Assembly: GCA_963920765.1 (NCBI GenBank)
Contig: OY987246.1
Span: forward strand, 3,846,501 to 3,910,500
Source: Ulota crispa
Taxonomy: Eukaryota > Streptophyta > Bryopsida > Orthotrichales > Orthotrichaceae
DNA: 64,000 nucleotides
Direction: 5' to 3'
Shown here: piece by piece, positions 21,975 through 38,534 of the stretch
Numbering within the stretch: the stretch's first letter is position 1
Layout of the letters: the number at the start of each line of letters is the position of its first letter
Position numbers and translations under genes: made by a program
Notes under the pieces: generated by a model
What the model saw: the letters and a program-made list of their open reading frames with translations, nothing else
Database searches by the model: none
What the model was told of the DNA's origin: nothing

Positions 21975-24900
21975 ATGTTGGGAGCGGTGCGGTTTTTTCC
22001 GAGGGACGATCTGCCTGGCAGTGCTGCCGATGTATGTACACTCTCTGTCATCCGTGGTGTAAATTTCTTGAGTGCGCAATCGTCTTTCTTTCCTTCCTTG
22101 CTGCTTTCTCATGTCTGTGTTCATCCAACGGAGAGCAGAGCTTTTATTAGGGCACAGGGTAGATGGCCCAACTTACTAGGCCCCTGAAACCAGAAAGCTA
22201 GAAGATCACGCAGTGCCATTCGAGTTGCAAGCTGGAAACAGGGAAAACTGCTACATGCCAAGGTCTCATTTTGAAGAAGTGCCTTTGGTCAAACGAAGGC
22301 TTTAAGCAGTCAGGAAGGTTAAAGGAATGATAGTTCAGTACGCGGTTTAAGAGAAGACACGGTGGTGACTTGGGAATGTTCAGAGCTAATTGAATGAAAG
22401 TCTAACAATGATAAGTTGACAATCTTTATGCTCCATTTTTTTTGTGGCAAGAACTCGAAGTGTTCAAAGTTAGTTCTTGCATGTGTACATGTAGTTGCAT
22501 GGTGCAAGGGACATTTCGTGAATAGTGTGTTGGTTTTGCAGGGACATGAGGAGCGCAAAGGAGAGAAGTCTTTGAAGAAACGGAAGCATGGATCGAAGGA
22601 AGGGAAAGATGATCACAAACGAAAATCCAAGCACAGTAGAGAAGAGAAGCGGAAGCATGGGTCCAAAGGAGATCAGAAGATAAAAGTAAAGCCCAGGCAC
22701 AGGGAAGAAGCAGAAGAAGAGAAGGAATATAGCAATGACGAGAGTGACGAGTCATCTGAAGGATCAGGTACTTTTCTTTTATGTGTGATGAAGTCGTCTT
22801 GTCAGTTTCGAGATGTATATATCGAGGGTTGATGACCTAATGATAATCATACGATTACTCGTAGAGAACCTACTGTTAGGATCTGCTCTAGAATTTCTAC
22901 TTCGGCAGGGTTTTGCGCAATTAGGATATCTGCGAGGCGGCTATTTGTGGAAATTATCACAAACTTTATGTTGATATTGTGTACCATCTTATTGCAGAGG
23001 ATTACAAGAGCAGGAAGGAAAGCCTTGGATTGCAAGAGAGTAAGAGAAAAGAAGCAGGATTAGAATGGATGAACCTTGCACCAGAACGACCACCCGCTCC
23101 GAAACAAGATGATGCGCTACGTCTTGAACCAGAGGTTAGCTGCCCGGTTTAAGCCCAATCTATATCTGTTCCCCATCTTTTTTCAGGTTTGTAGTTCGGC
23201 TTCGAATACTGGCTTGGGCTCAATTTCTTAAACATCTTTTTTGTGTCTCGCAGAAACCAGTCAGCAATATTAAAGAACTGAACCCCTACTGGAAAAATGA
23301 CGGTAAAGGACTGCCTTCAGAAGAAGAAAAGGGGGGATTGCGTGCAGGAGGTTCCGGGAGGTTGCCACCACCTCCAGGCATTGGTGATGGAGGTGCTAGT
23401 TGGCGAATGAAAGCATTGAAAAGAGCACAAGAGCAAGCTGCGCGAGAGGGGAGGAAGCTGGATGAGGTTTGTTTTCTAGGGTACTGTGTGGTGATGTAGT
23501 ATGTATGGGCAAAGCATGACAAGTCGTATATTATTAGTGTATTGTGCTTAATGTTGTTGACATGTTCTCTGAGGAGTTGACATGATATTGGTTTGCCAGG
23601 TTGTTGAGGAGCGATGGGGATCGTTAGCCACACTGACCAACAGCGTTTCAGTTCAAAGGGCAGCGCATGCAAATGCGCACATGCACGCAAAAAGAGATAG
23701 AACGAGGAGAGCCACTGATGACGCTCCTCGAGTTATGGAAGGAAGGAAGGAAGAGGAGGCCAACGAAGGAGAGGATGCGGATGATAAGAGAATAAGAACA
23801 GGGAGTAGAGACTACTTAAAAGATGTCAAAGCAAAAGATAATCGCATGAAAGAACCACAGGTAGACCGAAAATTGTCATGGAGAAATAGAGGAAGCATTA
23901 GACCTGAAGATGCAGCTGTACTAAAGGCTGCCGCTCAAACCTACAACAAATTTAGCAACGATGGAACTTACTTGAAGAACGTGGAGTCTTCCACGCCTCA
24001 GGAAGAGTTAAATCATTTATCTCGTGTCTCTACTGTGACGAGCACTACGACAACTAGGATAGAAACCTCCAAGACTGTGACTGAGGGAGATACCAAGTCT
24101 AATCACTCCAGTGCGCGCGTGGCTACCGTTTCAAAGTCGTACACAAGAGTGGAAGCCCTCAAGGATGATAAAGTGACCAGTTCATATGAGGCCAAAAATG
24201 CTGTAATTTCTGAGCCTGTTGCAAGACTGGATGCTTCTAATGCTGGTGGAAACAACGACATGGGACCACCATCTACGAGGGCGGTTGGTTCTGAACGAAA
24301 GAGCGAAGGTAGTAGTGTGCAGGTGCAAAACCTCAGTAGTAATCAAATTGCAGCGAAGGTGATGCAGTTGCGGTTACGAGGCAAACACAAAGAAGCAGAC
24401 GAGCTTCAGGTATGTTGACAAATATTCTCGCGTCATTTAGGCACTTGTTGATGTGGATAAAACCAATGTTTTAACTCACTAGCGCCGCTTTGCTGTCGCC
24501 AGTGGTAAGTTCCATTATCTAGTTGGAAGTTAAGTAACCATTGTTTGCCTGCACATGCAAGGTAATTATTGGGTAGTAGGCTTTTAAGTTGGCCAATGCT
24601 GCTAATTGGTCGGTGCTGGTAGATTTAAAACTGCAAGCTATTAGTGTAAACACAACTAATTTCACTTGTCCAAAAATCAGGGAGTTAACTGGTGGTAATG
24701 AACGTAAACTCCTTGCAGATTAGTTTTTGCGGCAGTTAGCACATTTTGCTAACTACACAACTCGGGCAATGTGGATTACTAATAATTAATTCTAGTTCAT
24801 TAATTGGCGATACTCGATTGGTGCGAGCGGGGCCTGAAAATTTTGTGTTCATGTTGCGTAGGATGAAATCCTCGCTGAGAGCATTCTGTAGATCACTATT

Positions 24901-26624
24901 GAAACTTTATTAAGCTGTTAAAAGAGGAGGAAGTTCATGTGCTTGGTCAGCATCCAGATCTCACTTAGTTTGCCGTTTAAAATACTGATATAATTTTTTT
25001 TGCCGACAGAAGCAAGCTGCAAATGTAACTAGGGAGCAACCACCGGACGACAAAGAAGAAGAAAAGCAGTCCGTGTCTGGGTCATCGCAAGTTCTAGCAA
25101 GACTTGAGGCTCTGGGAAAGAAGACTTTAGAATCACGGAGGGAAAGCGCAGACAATGCAATGGCAGGAATGATAGGTCGAAACAAGTTGTACAAAGCAGA
25201 GGACGAGTATGACGACTTGGGTCCTCAAGCAGAGAAGAAGAACAAGAGACCTGGAAAGGAACGCCCCACAGTACAAAATTACAACCGCATTCAAACACAA
25301 GCAGAACGGTGTCAGCTCTGTTTTGACAACGTAAACAGACCGAAGCATCTGACGATGGCCATTGCGAACTTCACCTACCTCACGTTACCTCCAAGACGAC
25401 CTCTTGTAGATGGCCATTGCTACATTGTACCCATGCAACATGACGGAGCTACGCGTAATGTTGATGATGACACTTGGGACGAGCTTCGTAACTTCAAAAA
25501 GTGTCTGGTGCGCATGTTTGCTGAGCAGAACAAGGAAGCTATATTCTTGGAGACGGCCATGCACCTTGCACGCCAAAAGCGCCATTGTGTTGTGGAGTGT
25601 ATCCCCATTCCAACTTCCTTTGCAAAAGATGCCCCTCTCTACTTCAAAAAGGTCAGCATCTAACCCCTTCATAACCTCAGTCATTTCTTGGTTTGAAATT
25701 TGTGGAGATGTATTATTTCTCAACAACGTGGAGAAATACCTTGGAATGTACATATGAACAAAATTTGCAGATTTTGATTTTGAGTTGTGTCTACATGGCT
25801 AGATTAATAAATTTGTTATTGCTATCGCCAACATTCATAATTTAACTTAAAACGTAAATTTGCTTCTTTAATCAATTCTATCTCAAGTATTCACAAATTT
25901 TAGTTCTATGTTGTTGCTATGGATCAGTTAATGTAAACTTGCAAATTACGTATTCAAATGAGAATGCAATAAATAAAATTTATGAAGATCATTTTTGAAG
26001 TTTACTTTTAGAACTACAAAAAACCTAATACATTGGCTTTACATGCTTCTATTTTTTTTTATTTTAAGAGTACTAGTACAGCAAGTTTTGAGCAAATGTA
26101 CTGCTCAAGTGTTAGTCAACTTGTATGAGCACCTAGATGGATGCAAAATGCGTTGTTTCTTGCTATTGTTGGTTTTGTGGAACTCTTCAGGTTTAACATG
26201 TTGATTTTATGCTTTTGGGAGGCATATTTGTCTGGAAGATGTTCGTGCCTTTTATTGTCAGTTGTTTAGATTCTAACTCAATGTTCGGATTTCAATCCAG
26301 GCCATAGATGAAGCAGAGAGTGAGTGGTCTCAACACAATGCGAAAAGACTTATTGACACAAGGACGAGAGGATTACGTGCTTCGGTGCCCAAAAACTTCC
26401 CGTATTTCCATGTCGAGTTTGGGATGGGTGGAGGCTATGCTCATGTGATTGATGACGAGAGCAAATTCAAGCTGGACTTTGGCAGGGTGGTATTGGAAGG
26501 AATGTTAGAAATCGAAGAAGAGGATTTCCATGCTCAGGCGTTGTCAAGGAGGGACCAAGAAAAGTTGGCTAAAGATTTTGCAAAGATGTGGGAACCCCAT
26601 GACTGGACAAAGATGCTGGAGTAA
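21975..26624 (+). CDS. CWF19L2: CWF19-like protein 2 (CwfJ domain splicing factor)
   Basis: Seven exons: 21975-22031, 22542-22767, 22998-23134, 23254-23466, 23600-24409, 25010-25651, 26301-26624, all GT-AG with matching phases, giving 802 aa. It starts MLGAVRFFPRDDLPG, like other plant homologues. Residues 20-95 are a Lys/Glu/Arg-rich tract (RKGEKSLKKRKHGSKEGKDD) typical of splicing proteins. A conserved middle block reads ELNPYWKNDGKGLP and RLPPPPGIGDGGASWRMKAL. From about residue 570 to 690 is CwfJ C-terminal domain 1, with CQLCF (582-586) and a HIT-like GHCYIVPMQH. Domain 2 fills the last exon (FPYFHVEFGMGGGYAHV, WEPHDWTKML). The protein joins late spliceosomes and helps lariat turnover or debranching (family knowledge). 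Intron 1 is 510 nt and its acceptor marks the end of the duplicated copy at 2731. No breaks were seen. Confidence 0.95.
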
Positions 26625-29267
26625 TGAAAAAGTGGCGCGATTGTTCTTCCTCAGGGGTAGCTGTAATATGCTATTTGAATTAGCGTTGGATTGTTCATTT
26701 ATTCTTGCATTTTCTGGTTGTAGGAATCTTGTTACTGCACATAAATTTTTACTCTGTTGATGATACGTTTGGCCCTCTGTTTGGTAGATGGGAGTTAGTC
26801 GACGTAGAGAAAGTTTTGGGAGTTGTTGGGTTATTTATTGGTCTGTACCGAAGTGGTGGAGAGTTGTAACAAAATACGTTTTATCTGTGAGTAAGTTTGA
26901 ATAGTTTGGCTCCATTCAAAGAACAAGTTAGTGCTAAAGGGATGGAGGCTCTTGAAGCCGAGGTACTTCTGGTTGTGGACGCATAGAGTGTGATTGGGAT
27001 ATTCTCATTGACATATTGTATATCTTAATTATGGTCCTTTCACACCCAGTGTTATGGAGCAAACTAGAGAGTCAAAAAGTGGAGAGTCAAAAAGTGGTGT
27101 TATGAGCCTTAGCATTCACATTTGGAATACTATGGAGCACTAAAAATGACGTGGAGTCCACAGTGGCATCTTTTAGCACTCACAATTGTTGGGTGTTAGC
27201 AGTAGTGTTACGGTATTGTAATATCTTACAAAAACATAGATGTTAGGATTGTTGAGGGGTGTTATGGAGGTGGAGAGGAGTCACCCAGTTAAGTTAGTTG
27301 TTAACATTGTATTGCTTTATGTAAAACTCTAGTGTGAATTTGAAACAAAAAATCTCTCAAAATATTGAGTTTCAAGATCGAAGTTCTGTGAATAAAGACC
27401 GGGTTTTTTAAGCTCACTAGTACTAGTGCCTAGCATTGCGTTTTCCACAGTGCTCAGTGCAAAAGGGGATTTAGATTTTAAAGTAATATTTCATTCTCTA
27501 ATTATGGAATGGACAAAGAAGATTCCCTACTACATTTGCACTAGTGTTTCTTTTTTCTTTTTTTTTGGGCAATTTGGAGCCAAAAAGCACCAAGCTTCTA
27601 GCTCTGCCAATTGGGCCCTTGAAATAAAATGATTTTTTTTACATGAAGCCAAATTGTCTCCCTCCACAACAAAGTAATTGCCACATGGCTTTGCCTGTCA
27701 CTCCTACTTTTGCCAAAGTTGCTAGTTGGTTTTGCAAACAAGACTGGTGCATAGCAAGTGGCTTCGCCACTTTGCACTGGCGCATTGTTGCATGTCGCTT
27801 ATTTCTCTTTGGTCGTCACTTTCAAAGTGCCATATTGCAAGCTCTTAAGTACGCTTCCCACCTCAATTATGGATTTCTTTATGTCAATGCAATCTTTGTA
27901 AATTGCCTTGTTTCACCTATGTGATTGCCAATTTTATAGTTGCACTAGATACACAATGCGTCAAAACTTACAATAATGGTGATTGGTGGCTGCATAACGG
28001 GAGTGCAAGACAATCATTTACAGTAAAAATTTGAAATTATTGATGAGAAGCTTATGGAGTTACAATGTGCTAGTTTAGGGCCTTAGTGTGTGCTCATTGA
28101 TGAGAGGCTTATGGATTTACGATGTGTTGGTTTAGGGTTGCAATGTGTGTTTAATTGCTCATTTCTTGCTTTTTTGCGCAATCGCAATATTATGTAGAGA
28201 GATTGTCATGTTTGTTTTTGGTTTTTTAAGTTATTGTTTTTTGTTAGGGACTTTGAATGCAAGCCCCTCCACAAGTAACAAAAATAGGTTGAAACGTATT
28301 ACTATAACCATTGGGGAGCAAAAATATGTTGAAAATTGTATTATTGTAGGTGTTAAAATTATACTCCTTATTAAAACATTTTGCATGTACTTGTATTCAA
28401 AGGTTTTACTTTGTCACCAGATTAATGCCTACACTTTTCACTCAATCCCATACGTTTTCTCGTTGCAAATAAAAACAATCTCATGTCTAACTTAAATGAA
28501 AAAAATGCCTTGATCTACACAGTTCAGTGAGGTTATGTATTGTTGGTTTTGACTAATCTTTTGGTCTTGTATATCACTGTATATTATATATTTTAATTAC
28601 CAAAACAAGAAAATTATTTGAGATCATTTCACCTTTTTATATTTGTAAATTGTTGTGTCTAAAGAGACCATTGTCACTACAAATATCAACACCAAGTCAT
28701 CGTACTTGTTATTGTAATCATCAACTATACCTTATATTCATGAATAGGTTTACAATACCTTATACTCATGAATAGGTTTAGGTTCTGTTGATGAATTTGT
28801 GACCCATCAAATTATATCTTTATAACTTAAGTTGATTTTTTTGAATTGAAGAGTTTATTTAAGGTTTAGGAGACATGAATCCATTCCCTTCTAGCAATCA
28901 CGAGCCCTTAACTAGTCCGTAAGTTTTTTCTACTTCCTTGGATAATTGACTTTAGATTTGTTGAAAAGATTGCCACCTCATTGTTGTTTTGTCATTTTAC
29001 AAGTGAGAACCAAGCAAATGATGAAAAAAACACTTTCAAAGCCATTTAGTAGCCCCATTTTTCCCCTCACAAATGTTGTTTCTTGAACACGATAATGTTT
29101 TTTCTGTGATTAAGCGTGAGCATGAGACTTTGTCAAAGCATTGAGTTCAATCATCATTCAATGCAATTGCAATTCTGAATGGAGTACTGTAAAGGACAAG
29201 GACAATTACAAGTTTATTACAAAAATTGAGCCCTTTGGCACCAAAAGGCCTTGAGACTAGAGCAGAA
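26625..29267. other. intergenic, no gene seen
   Basis: Begins with the CWF19L2 3' region. Small repeats are present: AGAGTCAAAAAGTGG twice near 27067-27099, and a 28-bp tandem pair with CATGAATAGGTTTA at about 28733-28785. No open frame matches a known family. Confidence 0.45.
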
Positions 29268-29522
29268 CATTACAAGAAAAAGGGCCATTTTTGACTAAGG
29301 ATTTTGACTACAAAAAGTCTAACACAACTAAAAGTCTAACATGACTAAGACTAATTGACTAGTCAATATGACCACATGTAATCATAAATAATTTAATTTA
29401 TGACTACATGTAGTCATAAACTAAGACACTTGATTGATACTAGACTAGTCAAATATTCTTAGTTGTTGTATGGTTTTGGTAGTCAAAATCCTTAGTCAAA
29501 AATGGCTCTTTTTCTTGTAGTG
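29268..29522. mobile_element. CACTA-type MITE
   Basis: About 255 bp. The right end is CACTACAAGAAAAAGAGCCA on the minus strand and the left end CATTACAAGAAAAAGGGCCA, differing at the third base. TTTTTGACTAAGGATTTTGA follows at both ends. Short GACTA/TAGTC words fill the interior, like the subterminal repeats of CACTA elements. The flanks GAA and AAA are an imperfect 3-bp duplication. It is non-autonomous. Confidence 0.8.
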
Positions 29523-30447
29523 AAAAGTTTAGGCCATAACCCTTGAAATTTTTAGAAGAGAAGGAACGAAGGAGACCACGTAGGGCATTTTATCGTTCAG
29601 TGTTGATTACTCCAGAAACCCGATTTTAAGTAGAATAATTTTCCCTAACCCAAGTATTTGACAGTTGACACCATACCATCTTGTGACCACCTTCTTCCTT
29701 GATCAGGGTTAAGATAGCCAAGATTACCCACTTCCATACTACTCCATTGACATAGGGAACTCAATGGCAGGGCTGGTAAGTACCATAGCCGTTACTCGGA
29801 GCTCATTGACCGACATACACAAGGATTGGAGTTTGGCAGGGCAAAGGAAGTGTGTTTGGAAAGGGTACCATCCTCCTACACCAATTTGAGATATTTGAAG
29901 TAAATACTCACCTACCAACTGCACCAAATTTGGAACTATAACGGTACAAGGGCGAGCAAGCCGCAACAGGCGGTGCTCTAGTACTTGGTACAATCTATAG
30001 TACTGTGCATTGATTCATGCTCTGCGTAATGTACAACACCAAAACTGAACGCTCGTAATAGAAAATAGATCTCAGATGTTTGAAGGGTCATCACTATGCT
30101 TAACGTATGGTTCTCCAGAATCACGACACAAAACCCTGAAGCGACAGTGAAATGTAGAAACGGCAAGATTGAAGATGCTGATTAAGCTCCTGGAAATTCA
30201 ATAACCGTGCAGAACGGTGACGAAACTCAAATTTTCGGGCATCATGCAGACAGCACTTACTTGCAGAATGTAAGCAGTTGCAGCTGGATTCCCTGCAGCT
30301 ATTGCTGACGGAGGCTACGACATTGTAAAGAGAGGATGCTGATTTGACGGTCCAATTCACGAGGAGTAATTATTAACTGCCTTTTAGTTGATTCCTCCTT
30401 TTGGGGATGATTTTCGTTTTCTCTGCCTTTCCATCGTTGCCGTTGTT
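29523..30447. other. 3' flank of the mannosidase gene
   Basis: Downstream of the mannosidase stop codon. The part from about 29740 to 30447 is less AT-rich than the spacer and may be 3' UTR or a decayed exon. An 84-codon minus-strand open frame (29993-29739) shows no family I recognise. Confidence 0.35.
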
Positions 30448-35598
<5,151 letters not shown>

Positions 35599-35783
35599 CT
35601 TCGCATTATCAGCCCCAACATTCCCAAACCTCCATGAAGCCGCCCGAAAATTCAGCAAGCTTCAAGCATTTGATGAAACAATCGTCCTCTTCAATCTCTC
35701 CTCATACCGACAGCTGATCTCCATAATTTTAGAGCTCTCTGGCACATTAACCGGTATTAGGAAACCCTAACTCGATCGATTCG

Positions 35784-36583
35784 GCCTAATTCAAAATCGG
35801 CAAAACTAATATATCAAAGAAAGATTAAAGATATCTTGTGAATGATGGCTGATTTCGATATGAGCTCCGACAAAATATTTTTCACTGCAAATTGTACATA
35901 AATGATGAACGTGCAGATTTATATGAATTGTAAATGAAGAGAGTTTTTGATTGAATGCAGCGAAATATTACCGGTAGAAAGCCTTTTCGCTGCGAGAATG
36001 CGATTAGAGTTGCACGCTTTTAGCAGCATCGTCGAAGTTTATTGCCAAGCCTAATTCAAAATCGGCAAACTTAGTATATTAAAGCAAAATGAAAAATACC
36101 GTGTGGAGGATAGCTGATTTCGGTATGAGCTACGACAAAATGTCTACTCTGCATATATTGTACATAAGTGATGAACGTGCAGGTTTATATGAATTGCAAA
36201 TGAAGATAATTTTTGATTGAATGCAGCGAAATATTACCGGTAGAAAGCTTTTTTTGTAGCCAAAATGCGATTAGACTTGCACGCTTTTCGCAGCATCGTT
36301 GAAGTTTATTGCGAAGCCTAATTCAAAATCGACAAAATTAGTATATTAAAGCGAAATGAAAAATCCCGTGTGGACTGTGGAGGATGGCTGATTTCGGTAC
36401 GAGCTCCGTCAAATGTTTTCACTGCATATTGTGCACAAATGATGAACGTGCAGATTTGTATGAATTGCAAATGAAGGTATTTTTTGATTAAATGCAGCGA
36501 AATATTTCCGGTAGAGAGCAGTTTTGTAACGAGAATGCGATTCGAGTAGAGTTGCACATTTTTAGCAGCATCGTTGAAGTTTA
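35784..36583 (+). repeat. three tandem 265-bp units upstream of the mannosidase
   Basis: Units start with GCCTAATTCAAAATCG at 35784, 36049 and 36316. Each carries GATGGCTGATTTCG-like words (ATAGCTGATTTCGG in the second), TGATGAACGTGCAG and ATGCAGCGAAATATT, and ends near AGCAGCATCGT. Lengths are 265, 267 and about 268 bp. They lie 190 bp to 1 kb upstream of the ATG, in the promoter zone. Differences between units are small base changes and short insertions. Confidence 0.9.
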
Positions 36584-36912
36584 AAGCTATACTGCTGGCA
36601 GCTGCAAAAGATTGCATGAGGACAAGTGCGCAAAAGTCTTGCTAGGACCTGAAAGTAGATGATCGGGAAGAACCGGCTATATAAGTTCAGCCGGTTGAAA
36701 TGACGAAAAGGTACGGGTTGAAATTTTCGATTACCGGAATAAACCTGACAGATTTTCAACAAATCTAATAGTAATGAATCAGGCTATGTTGCCGATTGTG
36801 CATATTTTATGGTCTACATGGTATCATATTGGCTATTTATATGGTCATTTTGATGGATTTAAAAGGGTCATTTTCAAATTTGGATCAAGCTGTTTGTTGA
36901 AATGTATGGCTT
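36584..36912. other. spacer
   Basis: No gene or repeat recognised between the 265-bp array and the dispersed repeat that begins near 36913. Confidence 0.3.
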
Positions 36913-38292
36913 AGGGTATGATCACACTTGGTGTTAACCCAGGTCTCTTTAACCCCTAAATCCCTGGGGCCTTTATTTTGTCAAAAGACACCCAAAATTG
37001 TCATTTCTATTGCAAAGCATTAAAAAGTTTGAAAATTGGTCTTTCTATATATCTAACCATAGGATCTTGTACTAGACTTGTATTGGAATGTGCACACAAA
37101 AATCCATAAACTTTGACCAGAGAGATTGCAAGATATTTGCAATTGAATTGTAAAAAACAAGCTTTTTTGCACCAGCTTGCATGACTAGATTATTTGACTT
37201 TGAGCTTTTTTAACTTAAACTTTTTGGAGTGCAGAGTTTTGAGGTTTATTTTTTTATGGTGGGAAACTGAGTTGAGAAAATTTAAAACAAAACTAAAACC
37301 AAAAATACCTAATTTTGATTCTTAAATAAATCATTAGGTGGATGAAGGTCTGAGATTGAACAAAAACTTAATTTGTTAATAACCCTACAATGGAAATGAA
37401 ACACAATAATCCCAACAGTGAGATTGTTAAATAAAGCAAACTTCAATTTCTTCAACAATTTCTATGAAAAAATGTTAAAATTGCATTCAAAAATGGAGTT
37501 TATAAATTATTTTTCAAGAAGATGCCTGAATTGCCAAAAAAACAAGATTGTCCATAACTTTCTCATAACTAGTCCAAATGGAATGAATCAAAACTTCAGA
37601 TGTACACAAAACTATAACCTATGAGAAGAAGAAAAAAAGGTTCAAATTTTTTTTTTTTTTTTGCTGCCCAATCTCCATAAATTTTTGCTTATCTAGATGT
37701 GACTTTTGCTTTTGGGCATGGATTGGAACAAAATTTATATTCCCCAAAAGTTAATGTGTTTTCCTATCTTCACAAAAAGTTTCAAAAAATCAAGACAAAA
37801 ATTGAGGCTGTAGGTACCTTTCCGAAATCTCATTTGTCCCCCAAGGGGACACTCAGGGATTTAGGGGCTAATTTACGTTTTCTAAAAATAAATGCAAAAA
37901 TTAACAAATTAACCCTTGACAATGTGCACAAATTAAGCCCATTGGTTCTTTATAAAAAAAGTTTGCACTTAGCATATGCCACATGGCAGTCATTGTGCAA
38001 CTTTTGTGGCGGCAAGGCCACCATATTCCTTAGCATGGCCAGTGTTGAATCCAACTTCTTTATTCTTAAACTTTCAAAAGATGAGCATTGTAAATTGCTA
38101 ACTAACCTCTCACATGAAGGGGTGTGGCTATGCAAGCAGTTTAATGCTTTGTTGCAGTTAATATGATATCAAGTATGCAAATATAAAAAACAAGTTTGTT
38201 AATTTATGAAAATATACAAATTAACTTTCATGATGTGCATAAATTAGGCTAATTTTTTAATTTATGAAAAATATAAATTAAAGAGGCTTGTG
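36913..38292. repeat. dispersed repeat family G, copy 1 (split by a TTAA element)
   Basis: GGGTATGATCACACTTGGTG opens at 36915. After the inserted TTAA element the repeat resumes at TTTACGTTTTCTAAAAATAA (37872) and runs to AAATTAAAGAGGCTTG (38275-38290). The same sequence is at 62035-62895 in a more complex arrangement. Open frames in it (LHLAYATWQSLCNF) recur in both copies because the DNA is repeated; they match no protein family I know. Confidence 0.75.
36949..37871. mobile_element. TTAA-flanked element with CCCCTAAA ends, inserted in repeat G
   Basis: TTAA then CCCCTAAATCCCTGGGG at the left; CTCAGGGATTTAGGGG then CTAA at the right. The site it occupies reads CTCTTTAATTTACG without insert in the repeat-G copies at 62095 and 62345 and, inverted, near 62750. 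TTAA is therefore the target duplication (one base changed on the right). About 915 bp between the flanks; no transposase seen. Confidence 0.85.
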
Positions 38293-38534
38293 TTAATCCT
38301 TAAAGGACCAAGCTATTGTAATACATACTATGTATGTTGTTGTATAACTAGCATTTGCTACCAACAAAAAGTTTTAATTTGGGATCTTGACTACCTCACT
38401 AGAACAACATTGATCTCTATTCTAACTTCTTTGTTGATCTCAAATGTAATAAAGGTGTGGATGCACTCCAAATACACAAAAAATATCCCGTATTGTACTG
38501 GTCGCAAAGGGCTGCTCGGTCCTGTAGGGGTTAA
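38293..38534. mobile_element. short TTAA-flanked element
   Basis: TTAA then TCCTTAAAGGACCAAGC at the left. On the other strand the right end reads TTAA then CCCCTACAGGACCGAGC. About 234 bp lie between the TTAA copies. The ends match the 57971 and 14210 elements. Confidence 0.75.

Noticed and set aside
37699-38166. 155-codon frame also found at 62031-62372 and 62497-62703
   Set aside because: Repeated because the DNA is a dispersed repeat (family G); read on both strands with no protein family similarity.
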